NCBI GenBank assembly: GCA_023391695.1
Contig: JAEWAK010000041.1
Location: forward strand, 1 to 64,000
From: Bacillota bacterium
Lineage (GTDB): Bacteria > Bacillota > Clostridia > Lachnospirales > Lachnospiraceae
Length of the DNA: 64,000 bases
Direction: 5' to 3'
Shown here in pieces: positions 17,044 to 24,783 of the stretch; the first letter of the stretch is position 1, and each line of letters starts with the position of its first letter. The position numbers were made by a program, and so were the translations under genes. The notes beneath the pieces were generated by a model, which had not been told where the DNA came from, ran no database searches, and saw nothing but the letters and a program-made list of their open reading frames with translations.

Positions 17044-17505
17044 TTATCCGGATACATCAGTTCTTTTATTATCCAGATAACGATCAAATTCTGAAATGAG
17101 TTCTTTATCTTCCGGATAAACCATTACCTTTCCTAAAAACTCAAAAATATATAATTTGTCTTCAATCTCATAAGTTTCGCCATAATTGTCAATCAAAAAT
17201 ATATATAAATGATTCAGTGCCTGAAACAGATTATCGTATTCCTTATATGACGTAGAATGAAATATATTCAGTGCATCATTAAGATTAGATACTGTTTGAT
17301 AATAGCATCGTACTTTTTCATTTGTACTGATTCCACTATAATCCAAATTTATTCCATTCATAGAGTCGGAGATCGCATTTGTAAAAACAAGATCTACATT
17401 TTTTTGTAATACATCCTTTTCAGATTTAACTATGTATAATAATGTAAAAGATAATAATAGTAATATTATTAAAATGGGTACAATATTTTTTCTTAGTTTT
17501 CCCAT
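17044..17505 (-). CDS. Hypothetical membrane-anchored protein
   Basis: A protein of 153 residues beginning MGKLRKNIVPILIILLLLSF: a short basic head, one transmembrane segment (~8-26) and a soluble, mostly helical exterior domain. The ATG at 17505 has AAGGAG at good spacing. An upstream extension to 17580 would read into the tandem repeat and is rejected. I do not recognise the family. It stands alone between the PadR operon and the repeat array. Confidence 0.7.
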   Translation of the reverse strand: MGKLRKNIVPILIILLLLSFTLLYIVKSEKDVLQKNVDLVFTNAISDSMNGINLDYSGISTNEKVRCYYQTVSNLNDALNIFHSTSYKEYDNLFQALNHLYIFLIDNYGETYEIEDKLYIFEFLGKVMVYPEDKELISEFDRYLDNKRTDVSG

Positions 17506-17528
17506 AGATTTCTCCTTTTTTCTATAGT

Positions 17529-17790
17529 CGGATACACGGCGGTAAAGAACACCGCCTTTTATCAGATGTTTGAAAAACAACTTCTGATAAGTTATACAAT
17601 AGGAACAAAAGACATGTTCCTATTGTCGGATGCACGGCGGTAAAGGCACCGCCTTTTATCAGAAGTTTGAAAAGCAACTTCTGATAAGTTATACAATAGG
17701 AGCAGAAGACATGTTCCTATTGTCGGATGCACGGCAGCAAAGGACACCGCCTTTTATCAGATGTTTGAAAAGCAACTTCTGATAAGTTAT
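17529..17790. repeat. Tandem array of 97-98-bp multi-hairpin units
   Basis: Units start at 17529, 17627 and 17724; the third is incomplete. Each full unit contains three hairpins: GGCGGT..ACCGCC, a 12-bp stem TTATCAGAAGTT/AACTTCTGATAA and a stem AATAGGAACA/TGTTCCTATT. Substitutions between units are few. It lies just upstream of the membrane protein gene at 17044-17505. It is not a CRISPR: there are no unique spacers. Confidence 0.85.
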
Positions 17791-18269
17791 ATTACATACT
17801 ATCATAGATGTTATTTATTGTAAACTTAGCAGTTTTTCCTATTTGTAAATATCAATAAAGATGGCATCTCCGCTTAAAAAGTTTATTTTGCCAGAATTTA
17901 TAAGTTTAAGTGATATAAGAATTTTTATGACTATAAAGAACAGTAAAAATAAGAAATATTAAAAAATCATAATCTTCAAGATGCTTCAAAGACGAATCCT
18001 GAAAGCATACATATTGGCACATTTACTTAAATGACTTTAAATGAATAAGTTGTAAAAATTAAATATATAAATGACGGGAACCATATGGAAGTTTCACGAG
18101 TCTTATATATAGAAAGCATGCTTCTAAAAAAATATCTGAAATGAGGTTGTTGTATGATAAAATCATATTACTTATATTTTTTAGTTTAGAAAGAATCCCA
18201 GTTCCATTATAGTTAACGTGTAAGTGTAAGGGGTACCGGAAGATGAAATATAATGATGATAAAAGTTAG
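17791..18269. other. AT-rich intergenic region before ECF sigma gene
   Basis: I see no gene, tRNA or clear promoter here. It must hold the promoter of the sigma factor operon, but no standard sigma-A or ECF motif can be assigned with confidence. Confidence 0.4.
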
Positions 18270-18746
18270 GTGGATAAGAAGTTGAATAAGATAGAAGAAG
18301 CAAATTTTATAAGGCTTATTCAAGAAAATAAGCTTGGGATGTACCGCTTGGCTCTTAGTATCCTTCATAATGAAACCGATGCAGAAGATGCTGTTTCGGA
18401 AACAGTACTAAAAGCATATGAGAAATTGGATAAATTGAAAAATATAGATAAGTTCAAGTCATGGATTATGATGATTCTCGTGAACCAATCAAGAACAATG
18501 CTTCGTAAGAAGAACCGTATTGATTTGATGGAAGATATGGGACAGCTTGAGATGTCTTTTGAAAATCAAACAGGTGAATTATGGAGTGTAGTTGCTGAGC
18601 TCGAGGAGGATTTCAGAAATGTCGTTATATTATTCTATTATGAAGATATGACGACCAAGGAAATAGCAAAAACCCTTCGAGTTGCCGAAGGGACGGTAAA
18701 ATCCAGATTATCCAGAGCAAGGGAAAAGTTAAAGCTTAAAATTTGA
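18270..18746 (+). CDS. ECF-type RNA polymerase sigma factor
   Basis: A 158-residue sigma-70 family ECF factor. Region 2 spans ~12-75 (YRLALSILHNETDAEDAVSETVLKAYEKLDKL, residues 25-56) and region 4 spans ~105-155 (VILFYYEDMTTKEIAKTLRV, EGTVKSRLSRAREKLK). It starts at GTG 18270 or possibly TTG 18282, which has AGGTGG at better spacing. The downstream gene, 13 bp on, is its likely membrane anti-sigma factor. Confidence 0.9.
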   Translation: MDKKLNKIEEANFIRLIQENKLGMYRLALSILHNETDAEDAVSETVLKAYEKLDKLKNIDKFKSWIMMILVNQSRTMLRKKNRIDLMEDMGQLEMSFENQTGELWSVVAELEEDFRNVVILFYYEDMTTKEIAKTLRVAEGTVKSRLSRAREKLKLKI

Positions 18747-18759
18747 TAGGAGGACTACT

Positions 18760-19962
18760 ATGGAAAATAATTTTGACCAGAAGATCAAAAAAATGGTTAG
18801 TGAAGAAAAAGCCATACTTCCATCCAGTTATAAAAATAAATTAAATGCAACATTTGAAATATTGGAGCAGGTTCATGAACAGAGAAAATGGAATATCTCA
18901 AAATATAAAATGGCAGCTATGCTGGCAATCATACTGATAGCAGGTATTTCGGCATCAGCGGTTGCGGCTGTAAATCTATATTATGAACGAATGGAACAGA
19001 TGTCTGAGCAGGAAAAGAATAAACTGAATGAGGATGTCCAGAATTCCGAAGCAAATGCAGATTCCTATTCAAGAGAGATAACTTCAAGTGAACAAGAGAG
19101 ACTGGAACAATTGACGAAACAATATGAGGAATCGGAAGTTTTTCCCCAGTCTTCGCTGCTGCAGGTGGCAGCCATAGACCAGATTGACCAAGACAAAGTA
19201 TGCTTTATCAGTGAAACGAGTACATTTTACTTCCCTGAACGGGAAATGACGGATGAAGAGCTGCTTGAGTTAATTGATTTTCGCCATAAACGTGATTTCA
19301 GCATAACCGAAGCGAATCAAAGTATAATCGAAGAACAAAAAAAGGCGACGAATTCAAACAGCAATCTAACGAAACAGGAGGCTGAACAACGGGCAGCAGA
19401 ATTCGTATCCGGGATCTTAAAGGTAGATACTTCCGGATTTGAAAAAGATTCTGCGTTTAACACAACGACGGATTCAGAGGAAAACAGCTTATCTCAGTAT
19501 ATGGTTACCTTGAGCAGTGAAGAAAGTACAACAAAATATTACGTATTAATCGATGGTTTTACCGGAGATCTGATTGAAATCCGGTTAATGGATTCAACTA
19601 AAGTAGATTCAGCTAACAGTGATTATAAAGACGGTATTGAATTTAATAAAGAGCTGTGCATTCAGAATAAGTCCCTGGTCGATGTGATTCTAAAAGACGG
19701 GCTGAATGTTTCCCAGGAGGTTGATAAGTTTTATCTTGGCTATAATCTTGACTCGGACGGCAAATTGGCCAAAGGAATTGTGACCTATACCGTAAAAATT
19801 ACGGATGACAGCGGATATGCATTCCGTTATAGTTTTAATATGGATCGTATCTATGATATTTTATATATTTCAAGCTTTCAGGAATATGAAAAATTAAATA
19901 AAATAATCAAAGAGAAACAGGCGGAATCCGGAATTGTTCATAAGTCTTTACTTCTTGAGTAG
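18760..19962 (+). CDS. Probable membrane anti-sigma factor
   Basis: A 400-residue protein with a cytoplasmic N-terminal ~50 residues, one transmembrane segment (IAGISASAVAAVNLYY region, ~51-72), a glutamate-rich coiled stretch and a large exterior domain. Part of the exterior (LTKQEAEQRAAEFVSGIL...TTKYYVLIDGFTGDLIEI) looks like PepSY/YcdB-type repeats. The position after an ECF sigma gene, with GGAGG at the junction, supports an anti-sigma/sensor role; this is inference. An identified zinc anti-sigma motif is absent. Confidence 0.65.
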   Translation: MENNFDQKIKKMVSEEKAILPSSYKNKLNATFEILEQVHEQRKWNISKYKMAAMLAIILIAGISASAVAAVNLYYERMEQMSEQEKNKLNEDVQNSEANADSYSREITSSEQERLEQLTKQYEESEVFPQSSLLQVAAIDQIDQDKVCFISETSTFYFPEREMTDEELLELIDFRHKRDFSITEANQSIIEEQKKATNSNSNLTKQEAEQRAAEFVSGILKVDTSGFEKDSAFNTTTDSEENSLSQYMVTLSSEESTTKYYVLIDGFTGDLIEIRLMDSTKVDSANSDYKDGIEFNKELCIQNKSLVDVILKDGLNVSQEVDKFYLGYNLDSDGKLAKGIVTYTVKITDDSGYAFRYSFNMDRIYDILYISSFQEYEKLNKIIKEKQAESGIVHKSLLLE

Positions 19963-20156
19963 TGAGGTAACTAATAAGGATAGTACCTATACGTTATGCA
20001 TCATTATATTTTTATTGAGAGTAGTACAGTATTATATAATAATAAATTATTATGAATTACAATAGCACGGATTATGCTTTTCATAGAAATGAATAATTAT
20101 AAGTGAATACGGCATGTCTTTGGAAGAAAATACAAATTATAACGGAAATGTAAATA

Positions 20157-20198
20157 AAAAGTTCCATATCAACTTATTTTAGGTTATATGGAACTTTT
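20157..20198 (+). terminator. Terminator of the sigma/anti-sigma operon
   Basis: A perfect 13-bp stem (AAAAGTTCCATAT/ATATGGAACTTTT) with a 16-nt loop. It lies about 195 bp past the anti-sigma stop. Confidence 0.75.
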
Positions 20199-20249
20199 CA
20201 GTATAAATATTGTTAATTATGATTAATTAATTTTATTTATCATAAAAAC

Positions 20250-20280
20250 GGAAGCTGCCAACTTCCCATTGACAGCTTCC
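20250..20280. terminator. Terminator-like hairpin
   Basis: GGAAGCTG/CAGCTTCC with an extended inner CAA/TTG pairing, between the anti-sigma gene and the minus-strand small membrane gene. On the minus strand TTTTTATG follows, so it may end the 20435-20910 genes. Confidence 0.55.
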
Positions 20281-20434
20281 TTAATGTGTGCAATTATACA
20301 ATTAAATAAAGAAACCAAAGTAAACCATGATATTTTTCATTAATCTAAGGGTTTTACACAAAATACTTTACACTCTCTCATCATAAAATTTCCACTTTTC
20401 TTTAACCAATTTTTAAACTTTAGAATCTTGTACG

Positions 20435-20728
20435 TTATAATTTAATAATATCAAAGTAAAATAATATTTCATTTAAAAAATATACCATTAAGAGAATAAT
20501 TATTTGTGTAGTTACTCTTAAAGCTATAGTATACTTCTCAAAAACATATCCTTTTATGCCCAAACCAATAATCGAGAAATACAGCAGTATTATTAATGTA
20601 ATCGATTGCATTACATTTCTTATAGTTTCATTGTTAATATTTTGACAGAAATATATGTCTATATAAAATAAATAACTATAAATTATTGATACGCCTACTA
20701 ACTTAGCAATTTTTTTTACAATATCCAT
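20435..20728 (-). CDS. Small membrane protein, unknown
   Basis: A 97-residue protein with three predicted transmembrane segments (about 10-28, 38-60 and 68-90). GAGGTG lies before the ATG, which overlaps the TAA stop of the upstream frame by one base (TAATG), so translation is coupled. It is not assignable to a family. Codon use is very AT rich compared with neighbours, which may indicate recent acquisition. Confidence 0.6.
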   Translation of the reverse strand: MDIVKKIAKLVGVSIIYSYLFYIDIYFCQNINNETIRNVMQSITLIILLYFSIIGLGIKGYVFEKYTIALRVTTQIIILLMVYFLNEILFYFDIIKL

Positions 20729-20910
20729 TAGTTCACCTCATTTTTATACTTAACAATTGTTTTATGTAATACCAGATAATCTCCGGTATATTCTAAATTC
20801 TCAAACCAGGGAGTGTCATCAAAAGCAGAACTTGAAACTTGTCCTATTTTATTATTAAATTCTACTGATGACAAATTAACACTTTTATGAAATGCTAAAC
20901 TTCCTAGCAC
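20728..20910 (-). pseudogene. C-terminal fragment coupled to small membrane gene
   Basis: About 60 codons ending ...YTGDYLVLHKTIVKYK with a stop overlapping the next start codon. The only start, GTG at 20910, has no ribosome binding site and sits just after a T-run and the tRNA-Lys gene. It therefore looks like the tail of a longer gene cut off at the tRNA boundary. I do not recognise it. Confidence 0.5.
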
Positions 20911-20962
20911 AAAAAAGCCCCTACCCAGCAGCTCATTCGTCTGCCAAACAAGGACTTTACAG

Positions 20963-21035
20963 TGCGCCTCCAGGGGCTCGAACCCTGGACACCCTGATTA
21001 AGAGTCAGGTGCTCTACCAACTGAGCTAGAAGCGC
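20963..21035 (-). tRNA. tRNA-Lys (CTT)
   Basis: The minus strand folds as a cloverleaf: acceptor GCGCTTC/GAGGCGC, D-arm AGCTCAGTTGGTAGAGC, anticodon arm CTGACTCTTAATCAG with CTT, and T-arm CAGGGTTCGAGCCCCTG. The discriminator is A and CCA is not encoded. It reads AAG lysine codons. Confidence 0.95.
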
Positions 21036-21248
21036 TTACGTTATGTTTTGAACGCAAAAATCATTATACTTGATAGTTTAACAAATTGCAAGCATATTTT
21101 TTATTTTTTTTAAGCTAATTTAATAATTTAAATTATTTGTAAATAATATGATAATCTTCTTCCTTTTAAGACATAATAAACTGACAGAAAAGTATATGAT
21201 TTGACAGATACAGTATTGATAAATTATAGCATACTAAACCATAATTAA

Positions 21249-21290
21249 TAACGGTATGAATATCAAATGGTTTTAACATTCATACCGTTA
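21249..21290 (-). terminator. Terminator of trxA
   Basis: A perfect 13-bp inverted repeat (TAACGGTATGAAT/ATTCATACCGTTA) with a 16-nt loop, 38 bp past the trxA stop; the U-tract is weak. Confidence 0.6.
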
Positions 21291-21327
21291 AGTTAAAAAG
21301 GCTATGCTGCTTGGTTAAATGCATACA

Positions 21328-21645
21328 CTATTTATATTGGTTCAGTTTCTCAACAACCTTGGCTTTGGGAACGGCACCTGTAATGTTATCCACTACTTCC
21401 CCGTTTTTTACAAATAATAAGGTTGGTATTGACATTACCCTGTATTTACTGCTGATAGCCGGTGCTTCATCCACGTTCAGCTTTCCGACTTTAACGGTAC
21501 CTGCATACTCGGAAGCCAGTTCTTCAATGACCGGCGCCATCATTTTACATGGTCCGCACCAGTCCGCATAGAAATCCACCAATACCGGCAGTTCTGATTT
21601 AAGTACCTCTGTTTCAAAATTCTCATCTGTAAATTTTAATTCCAT
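21328..21645 (-). CDS. trxA: Thioredoxin
   Basis: A 105-residue classic thioredoxin with the redox motif WCGPC (about 28-32), the cis-proline SIPTLLF and normal length. It reduces protein disulfides in the cytosol. GGAGG precedes the ATG. A terminator follows and a small ORF lies upstream; no thioredoxin reductase is adjacent. Confidence 0.97.
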   Translation of the reverse strand: MELKFTDENFETEVLKSELPVLVDFYADWCGPCKMMAPVIEELASEYAGTVKVGKLNVDEAPAISSKYRVMSIPTLLFVKNGEVVDNITGAVPKAKVVEKLNQYK

Positions 21646-21751
21646 TGTATTTCCTCCTTCGACTTACAATCTGGTTTTTAAATGATTCTCCTGATATATA
21701 GAATGCCTCCAACAAACCAGAATATGCACCGTTGACTTATCCCTTTACCTG

Positions 21752-21892
21752 TCAGCCCTTTGGCTTTTGCCTGCCCTTACTGATTATGGCAGCTACTTCA
21801 TCCCAGGAACGTTTAATCCGTACCGCGGTCTTATTCAGTTCCAGGTTTCCGCCTAAAACCTTGGAAAGCTGGAATTTCATCGATTTTTTCAT
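21752..21892 (-). CDS. Putative 46-residue basic protein
   Basis: A short frame starting MKKSMKFQLSKVLGGNLEL and ending in SKGRQKPKG. GGGTGAG lies 6-7 nt before the ATG. The protein is basic with an amphipathic middle (RSWDEVAAIIS). It lies between trmB and trxA on the same strand. No family is recognised; a coding role is plausible but unproven. Confidence 0.45.
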   Translation of the reverse strand: MKKSMKFQLSKVLGGNLELNKTAVRIKRSWDEVAAIISKGRQKPKG

Positions 21893-21960
21893 ACTGTCTC
21901 ACCCAATTCAAACCAATCTTGTTATAGCTTATTAACAGGCAAGACATAATAGCACATAAT

Positions 21961-22608
21961 TTATTTTGGCTGCTGCCGAAAAGCTACCAGCCTGTGGATG
22001 GGATTTCCCATAGCCGAAAACTTCTCTTCATATTCGGTCATGACATTACCGGCAGCATACTCACTGTGGTGTAAGTCATAAGTAAAATTTTTCAGTTTCC
22101 ATCCTGCTGTTTCCACCTGCTCCAGGGAAAATGCAAATAAATCAGTGTTATCCGTTTTAAAGATTACCTCTCCCTCTGCTGCCAGAAATTTATCATATCT
22201 GGCAAAAAACTCCCTGGAAATCAGCCTCCTTTTGGCATGACGGTCTTTGGGCCATGGATCGGAAAAATTCAGATAAATCCGTGAAACTTCATTGATATCA
22301 AAAATGTCTTTAATGTATTCCGCGTCAAAGCGGATCAGCCATAAATTCTTTATCTCCAGTTCTTTCCTCTTCTCCACGGCACGGATTAATACACTGGAAT
22401 ATTTCTCGATACCAATATAATTGATATCCGGATTTTCCATTGCGAGCTGAATCAAAAACCTGCCTTTTCCCATACCGATCTCAATGTGTATGGGATTATC
22501 ATTTCCGAAAAATTCTTTCCATTTTCCTTTTAATTTTTCAGGCTCATGTACTATAAATTCATTGGCAGCAATTTCTTCCCTGGAGCCTGTTACATTTCTT
22601 AACCTCAT
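21961..22608 (-). CDS. trmB: tRNA (guanine46-N7)-methyltransferase
   Basis: A 215-residue SAM methyltransferase of the TrmB/YggH family. The SAM loop is HIEIGMGKGRFL (41-52), and the family signature NFSDPWPKDRHAKRRL is present near residue 130. It makes m7G46 in tRNA variable loops. The length is typical. Confidence 0.95.
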   Translation of the reverse strand: MRLRNVTGSREEIAANEFIVHEPEKLKGKWKEFFGNDNPIHIEIGMGKGRFLIQLAMENPDINYIGIEKYSSVLIRAVEKRKELEIKNLWLIRFDAEYIKDIFDINEVSRIYLNFSDPWPKDRHAKRRLISREFFARYDKFLAAEGEVIFKTDNTDLFAFSLEQVETAGWKLKNFTYDLHHSEYAAGNVMTEYEEKFSAMGNPIHRLVAFRQQPK

Positions 22609-22865
22609 TTAAACACCCAGCCTTTCAAGCTACATTCTGTTTAAAAACGGACCGGACAAATCCTTATCCTAAAAACGCTGAAAATCAGCTTCTTTACCGT
22701 TTTACATTATAACACAGAGATTAATAAATACAATTATTTTTTTATCACGCAAACACAGTAAAGGCAAAACTTTCAAATTTAGGAAGTTTTCAGGTATGGC
22801 TGTAAACTATCAGCGTTGGTAGGTTCCCATGCCAAGAATGTGAAGAGGACTTTTTCAGCAGTCTA

Positions 22866-22990
22866 GAGCGTGTTTGAAAAATGCTTAGTGATTCTTACCG
22901 AACTAAACAATGAATAACAACTGGTCGGTATACTAGTTCGAGCGAAGCGGGCTTTACTCATTTTCACACATTTTAAGTATTTTCCGGAGT
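22866..22990. repeat. Partial copy of the dispersed palindromic element
   Basis: The left end GAGCGTGTTTGAAAAATGCTTA, preceded by CTA, matches the family at 8289 and 51996. The remainder (ACCGAACTAAACAATG..GGTCGGTATACTAGTTCG) has diverged; the right boundary is uncertain. Confidence 0.5.
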
Positions 22991-23078
22991 TTTTTAGTAA
23001 CATATGTGATCTTTCCTGTAAGAAATTAATATTTTTTATATTATGAACTGTAATTTTCCTTTCATTTGCGCAATTTGT

Positions 23079-23110
23079 ACAATTTCACTATAGCATTTTT
23101 GTGAAATTGT
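23079..23110. repeat. 10-bp inverted repeat in AT-rich leader
   Basis: ACAATTTCAC (23079-23088) and GTGAAATTGT (23101-23110) are perfect inverted repeats around 12 nt. It may be an operator or a hairpin upstream of the V-ATPase operon. Confidence 0.4.
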
Positions 23111-23235
23111 AGTATTATATAATCTAGTATATTATACATTTTGCTGAATTTGTCAAATATTGTTTTTTTATATCGAATGAAACAATTGTGACTGTTAGTT
23201 ACTGCAGCATGCCGGACATGCGGATAGGAGTTAAG

Positions 23236-23271
23236 TTGAAAAAACAAAAAGCAGTTTTTTCAACATCCTGA
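23236..23271 (+). CDS. Possible 11-residue leader peptide of V-ATPase operon
   Basis: TTG start after AGGAG-5-nt, reading MKKQKAVFSTS and a TGA stop. The frame coincides with an 11-bp hairpin GTTGAAAAAAC/GTTTTTTCAAC. Its initiation region (GGAGTTAAGTTGAAA) is repeated before the next mini-ORF and before the first V-ATPase gene. Confidence 0.35.
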   Translation: MKKQKAVFSTS

Positions 23272-23308
23272 TTTGTACGTGCGCCAGAGCGCACAGATGG
23301 GAGTTTAG

Positions 23309-23389
23309 TTGAAAAATTTATTTTTCAACCGCAAGTTTGTGCTTGCGCACCACAAACTTGATATGCACAAAGAGCGTGCGCAAGAATAG
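23309..23389 (+). CDS. Possible 26-residue leader peptide abutting V-ATPase operon
   Basis: TTG start after GGGAG-5-nt, starting MKNLFFNRKFVLAHHK. The stop TAG (23387-23389) overlaps the AGAGG ribosome binding site of the first V-ATPase gene. The frame contains two hairpins, GTTGAAAAATT/TATTTTTCAAC and CAAGTTTGTG/CACAAACTTG. This layout suggests a coupled leader ORF or attenuation; it is not proven to be translated. Confidence 0.4.
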   Translation: MKNLFFNRKFVLAHHKLDMHKERAQE

Positions 23390-23397
23390 AGGTTAAG

Positions 23398-23709
23398 ATG
23401 GAACGTGTGATTAATCTTTTATATGATATAGAAGAAAAAGCCAATCAGATTGTAAAGCGGGCAAATGAAGAAAAAACCAGTCTTTATGGGCAGCTGCAAA
23501 AAGACATGGAACAGCTTGACCAGGAAATCGTACTTCAGAATTCCACCAAACTGGAAGCCTTAAAAATCCAGGTGGAAAAAGAACTAAACCTGGAAAAACA
23601 ATCCTTAATTGACGATTGTAACAAGGAGCTGACCCGTATGGAAAAAGATTACATGGATAAACATAATGAACTGGCAGAGAAATATTTTCAGGAAATCATA
23701 CAGTCATAG
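23398..23709 (+). CDS. V-type ATPase peripheral-stalk coiled-coil subunit
   Basis: A 103-residue, almost fully charged coiled-coil protein (KANQIVKRANEEKTSLYGQL...) that opens the V-ATPase operon. By position and composition it corresponds to NtpF of Enterococcus hirae (subunit G/H), which pairs with subunit E in the peripheral stalk. GAGG precedes the ATG. Sequence identity in this family is low, so the assignment relies on context. Confidence 0.75.
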   Translation: MERVINLLYDIEEKANQIVKRANEEKTSLYGQLQKDMEQLDQEIVLQNSTKLEALKIQVEKELNLEKQSLIDDCNKELTRMEKDYMDKHNELAEKYFQEIIQS

Positions 23710-23728
23710 ACATTTCGGGAGGTTTCTT

Positions 23729-24763
23729 ATGGGTAATTTATTAGCTTACAGCGGAATCGTCACCAAAATAAAAGCAATGGAAGCAAACTTAATGCGTAAA
23801 GAAGAATATCAGACAATTGCGGAATTAGAATCAACTGCGGATTTCTTCGCTTTTCTTAAGAATCACTCCGGTTATGCGGAAATATTCACTAATTATGATG
23901 AGCACGGATTACACAGAGGCCAGGCAGAGCGGGTTTTTATTAACGGTTTATACCTGGATTTTTATAAAATTTATGAATTTGCCGGTCTGGAGCAGAGAAA
24001 AAGTTTAGACCTGGTATTTTTCCGCTATGAGGTAAATGTGTTAAAAGCCTGTCTGCAAATGGTTTACAATCATACAGAGGATTATGACCTGGATTTGTTT
24101 ACGGCCTTTTTTAACCGACATTCCGGCCTGGATGTAAAAGCCTTGTCGGCTTCCCAATCCATGGAGGAGTTTATCAATCATTTAAAAGATACCGAATATT
24201 ATTCTCTTTTATATAATTTGCAGAATACCCCGGATGTGTCTCCTTTTGATTACCAGATGCAGCTGGACATCTATTATTTTAAGAAAACCTGGCAGTTAAA
24301 GGAGAAACGCTTAAAAGGTGATGACCTGAAAGCTCTGACTCACGGTCTGGGTTCGGAAATAGACCTGCTTAACATCATGTGGCTGTACCGCTCTAAAAAG
24401 TTCTTTTCCATCCGCCCTGCCGATTCTTATGCCTATGTTATACCGATTACCTACAAACTAACCGGTGAAACCTTAATGCGGCTCATGGAAACAGCCACCG
24501 ACCAGGAATTTATTGCTGCAGTGAAAACCACTTATTATGAAAATTTAAGCTCTTCCCTGGCAGACGGAACCATCGAAATTACCTGCCAGAAACTTATCGC
24601 CAAAATATATAAAGATAATATGGCCAGATATAAGGCTTCCATGTCCCCGGTCAATTACTATCTGTTTAATAAACAGAACGAGATCCGCAGCCTGACCACT
24701 GCCCTGGAATGTATCCGTTATAAGCTGCCGCCCCAGGATACATTAAAATACATCCTGCCATAA
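23729..24763 (+). CDS. ntpC: V-type ATPase subunit C
   Basis: A 344-residue V-type subunit C/d (NtpC), the funnel-shaped connector between the central stalk and the c-ring. The conserved N-terminus (NLLAYSGIVTKIKAMEANLM) and the middle region (RKSLDLVFFRYEVNVLKACL) are recognisable. I start at ATG 23729, preceded by GGGAGG; the frame is open further upstream without a ribosome binding site. It follows the stalk gene by 19 bp. Confidence 0.92.
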   Translation: MGNLLAYSGIVTKIKAMEANLMRKEEYQTIAELESTADFFAFLKNHSGYAEIFTNYDEHGLHRGQAERVFINGLYLDFYKIYEFAGLEQRKSLDLVFFRYEVNVLKACLQMVYNHTEDYDLDLFTAFFNRHSGLDVKALSASQSMEEFINHLKDTEYYSLLYNLQNTPDVSPFDYQMQLDIYYFKKTWQLKEKRLKGDDLKALTHGLGSEIDLLNIMWLYRSKKFFSIRPADSYAYVIPITYKLTGETLMRLMETATDQEFIAAVKTTYYENLSSSLADGTIEITCQKLIAKIYKDNMARYKASMSPVNYYLFNKQNEIRSLTTALECIRYKLPPQDTLKYILP

Positions 24764-24783
24764 AAGGAATCGGAGGTGAAAGT

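Noticed and set aside
17506..17580. N-terminal extension of the membrane protein at 17044
   Set aside because: It reads into the tandem repeat; the ATG at 17505 has a good ribosome binding site and starts directly before the membrane helix.
17529..17790. CRISPR array
   Set aside because: The repeated units are directly adjacent, almost identical over their whole length and contain no unique spacers; no cas genes are nearby.
18108..18210. Short ORF before the ECF sigma gene
   Set aside because: It has no ribosome binding site, low-complexity AT-rich codons and no conservation evidence.
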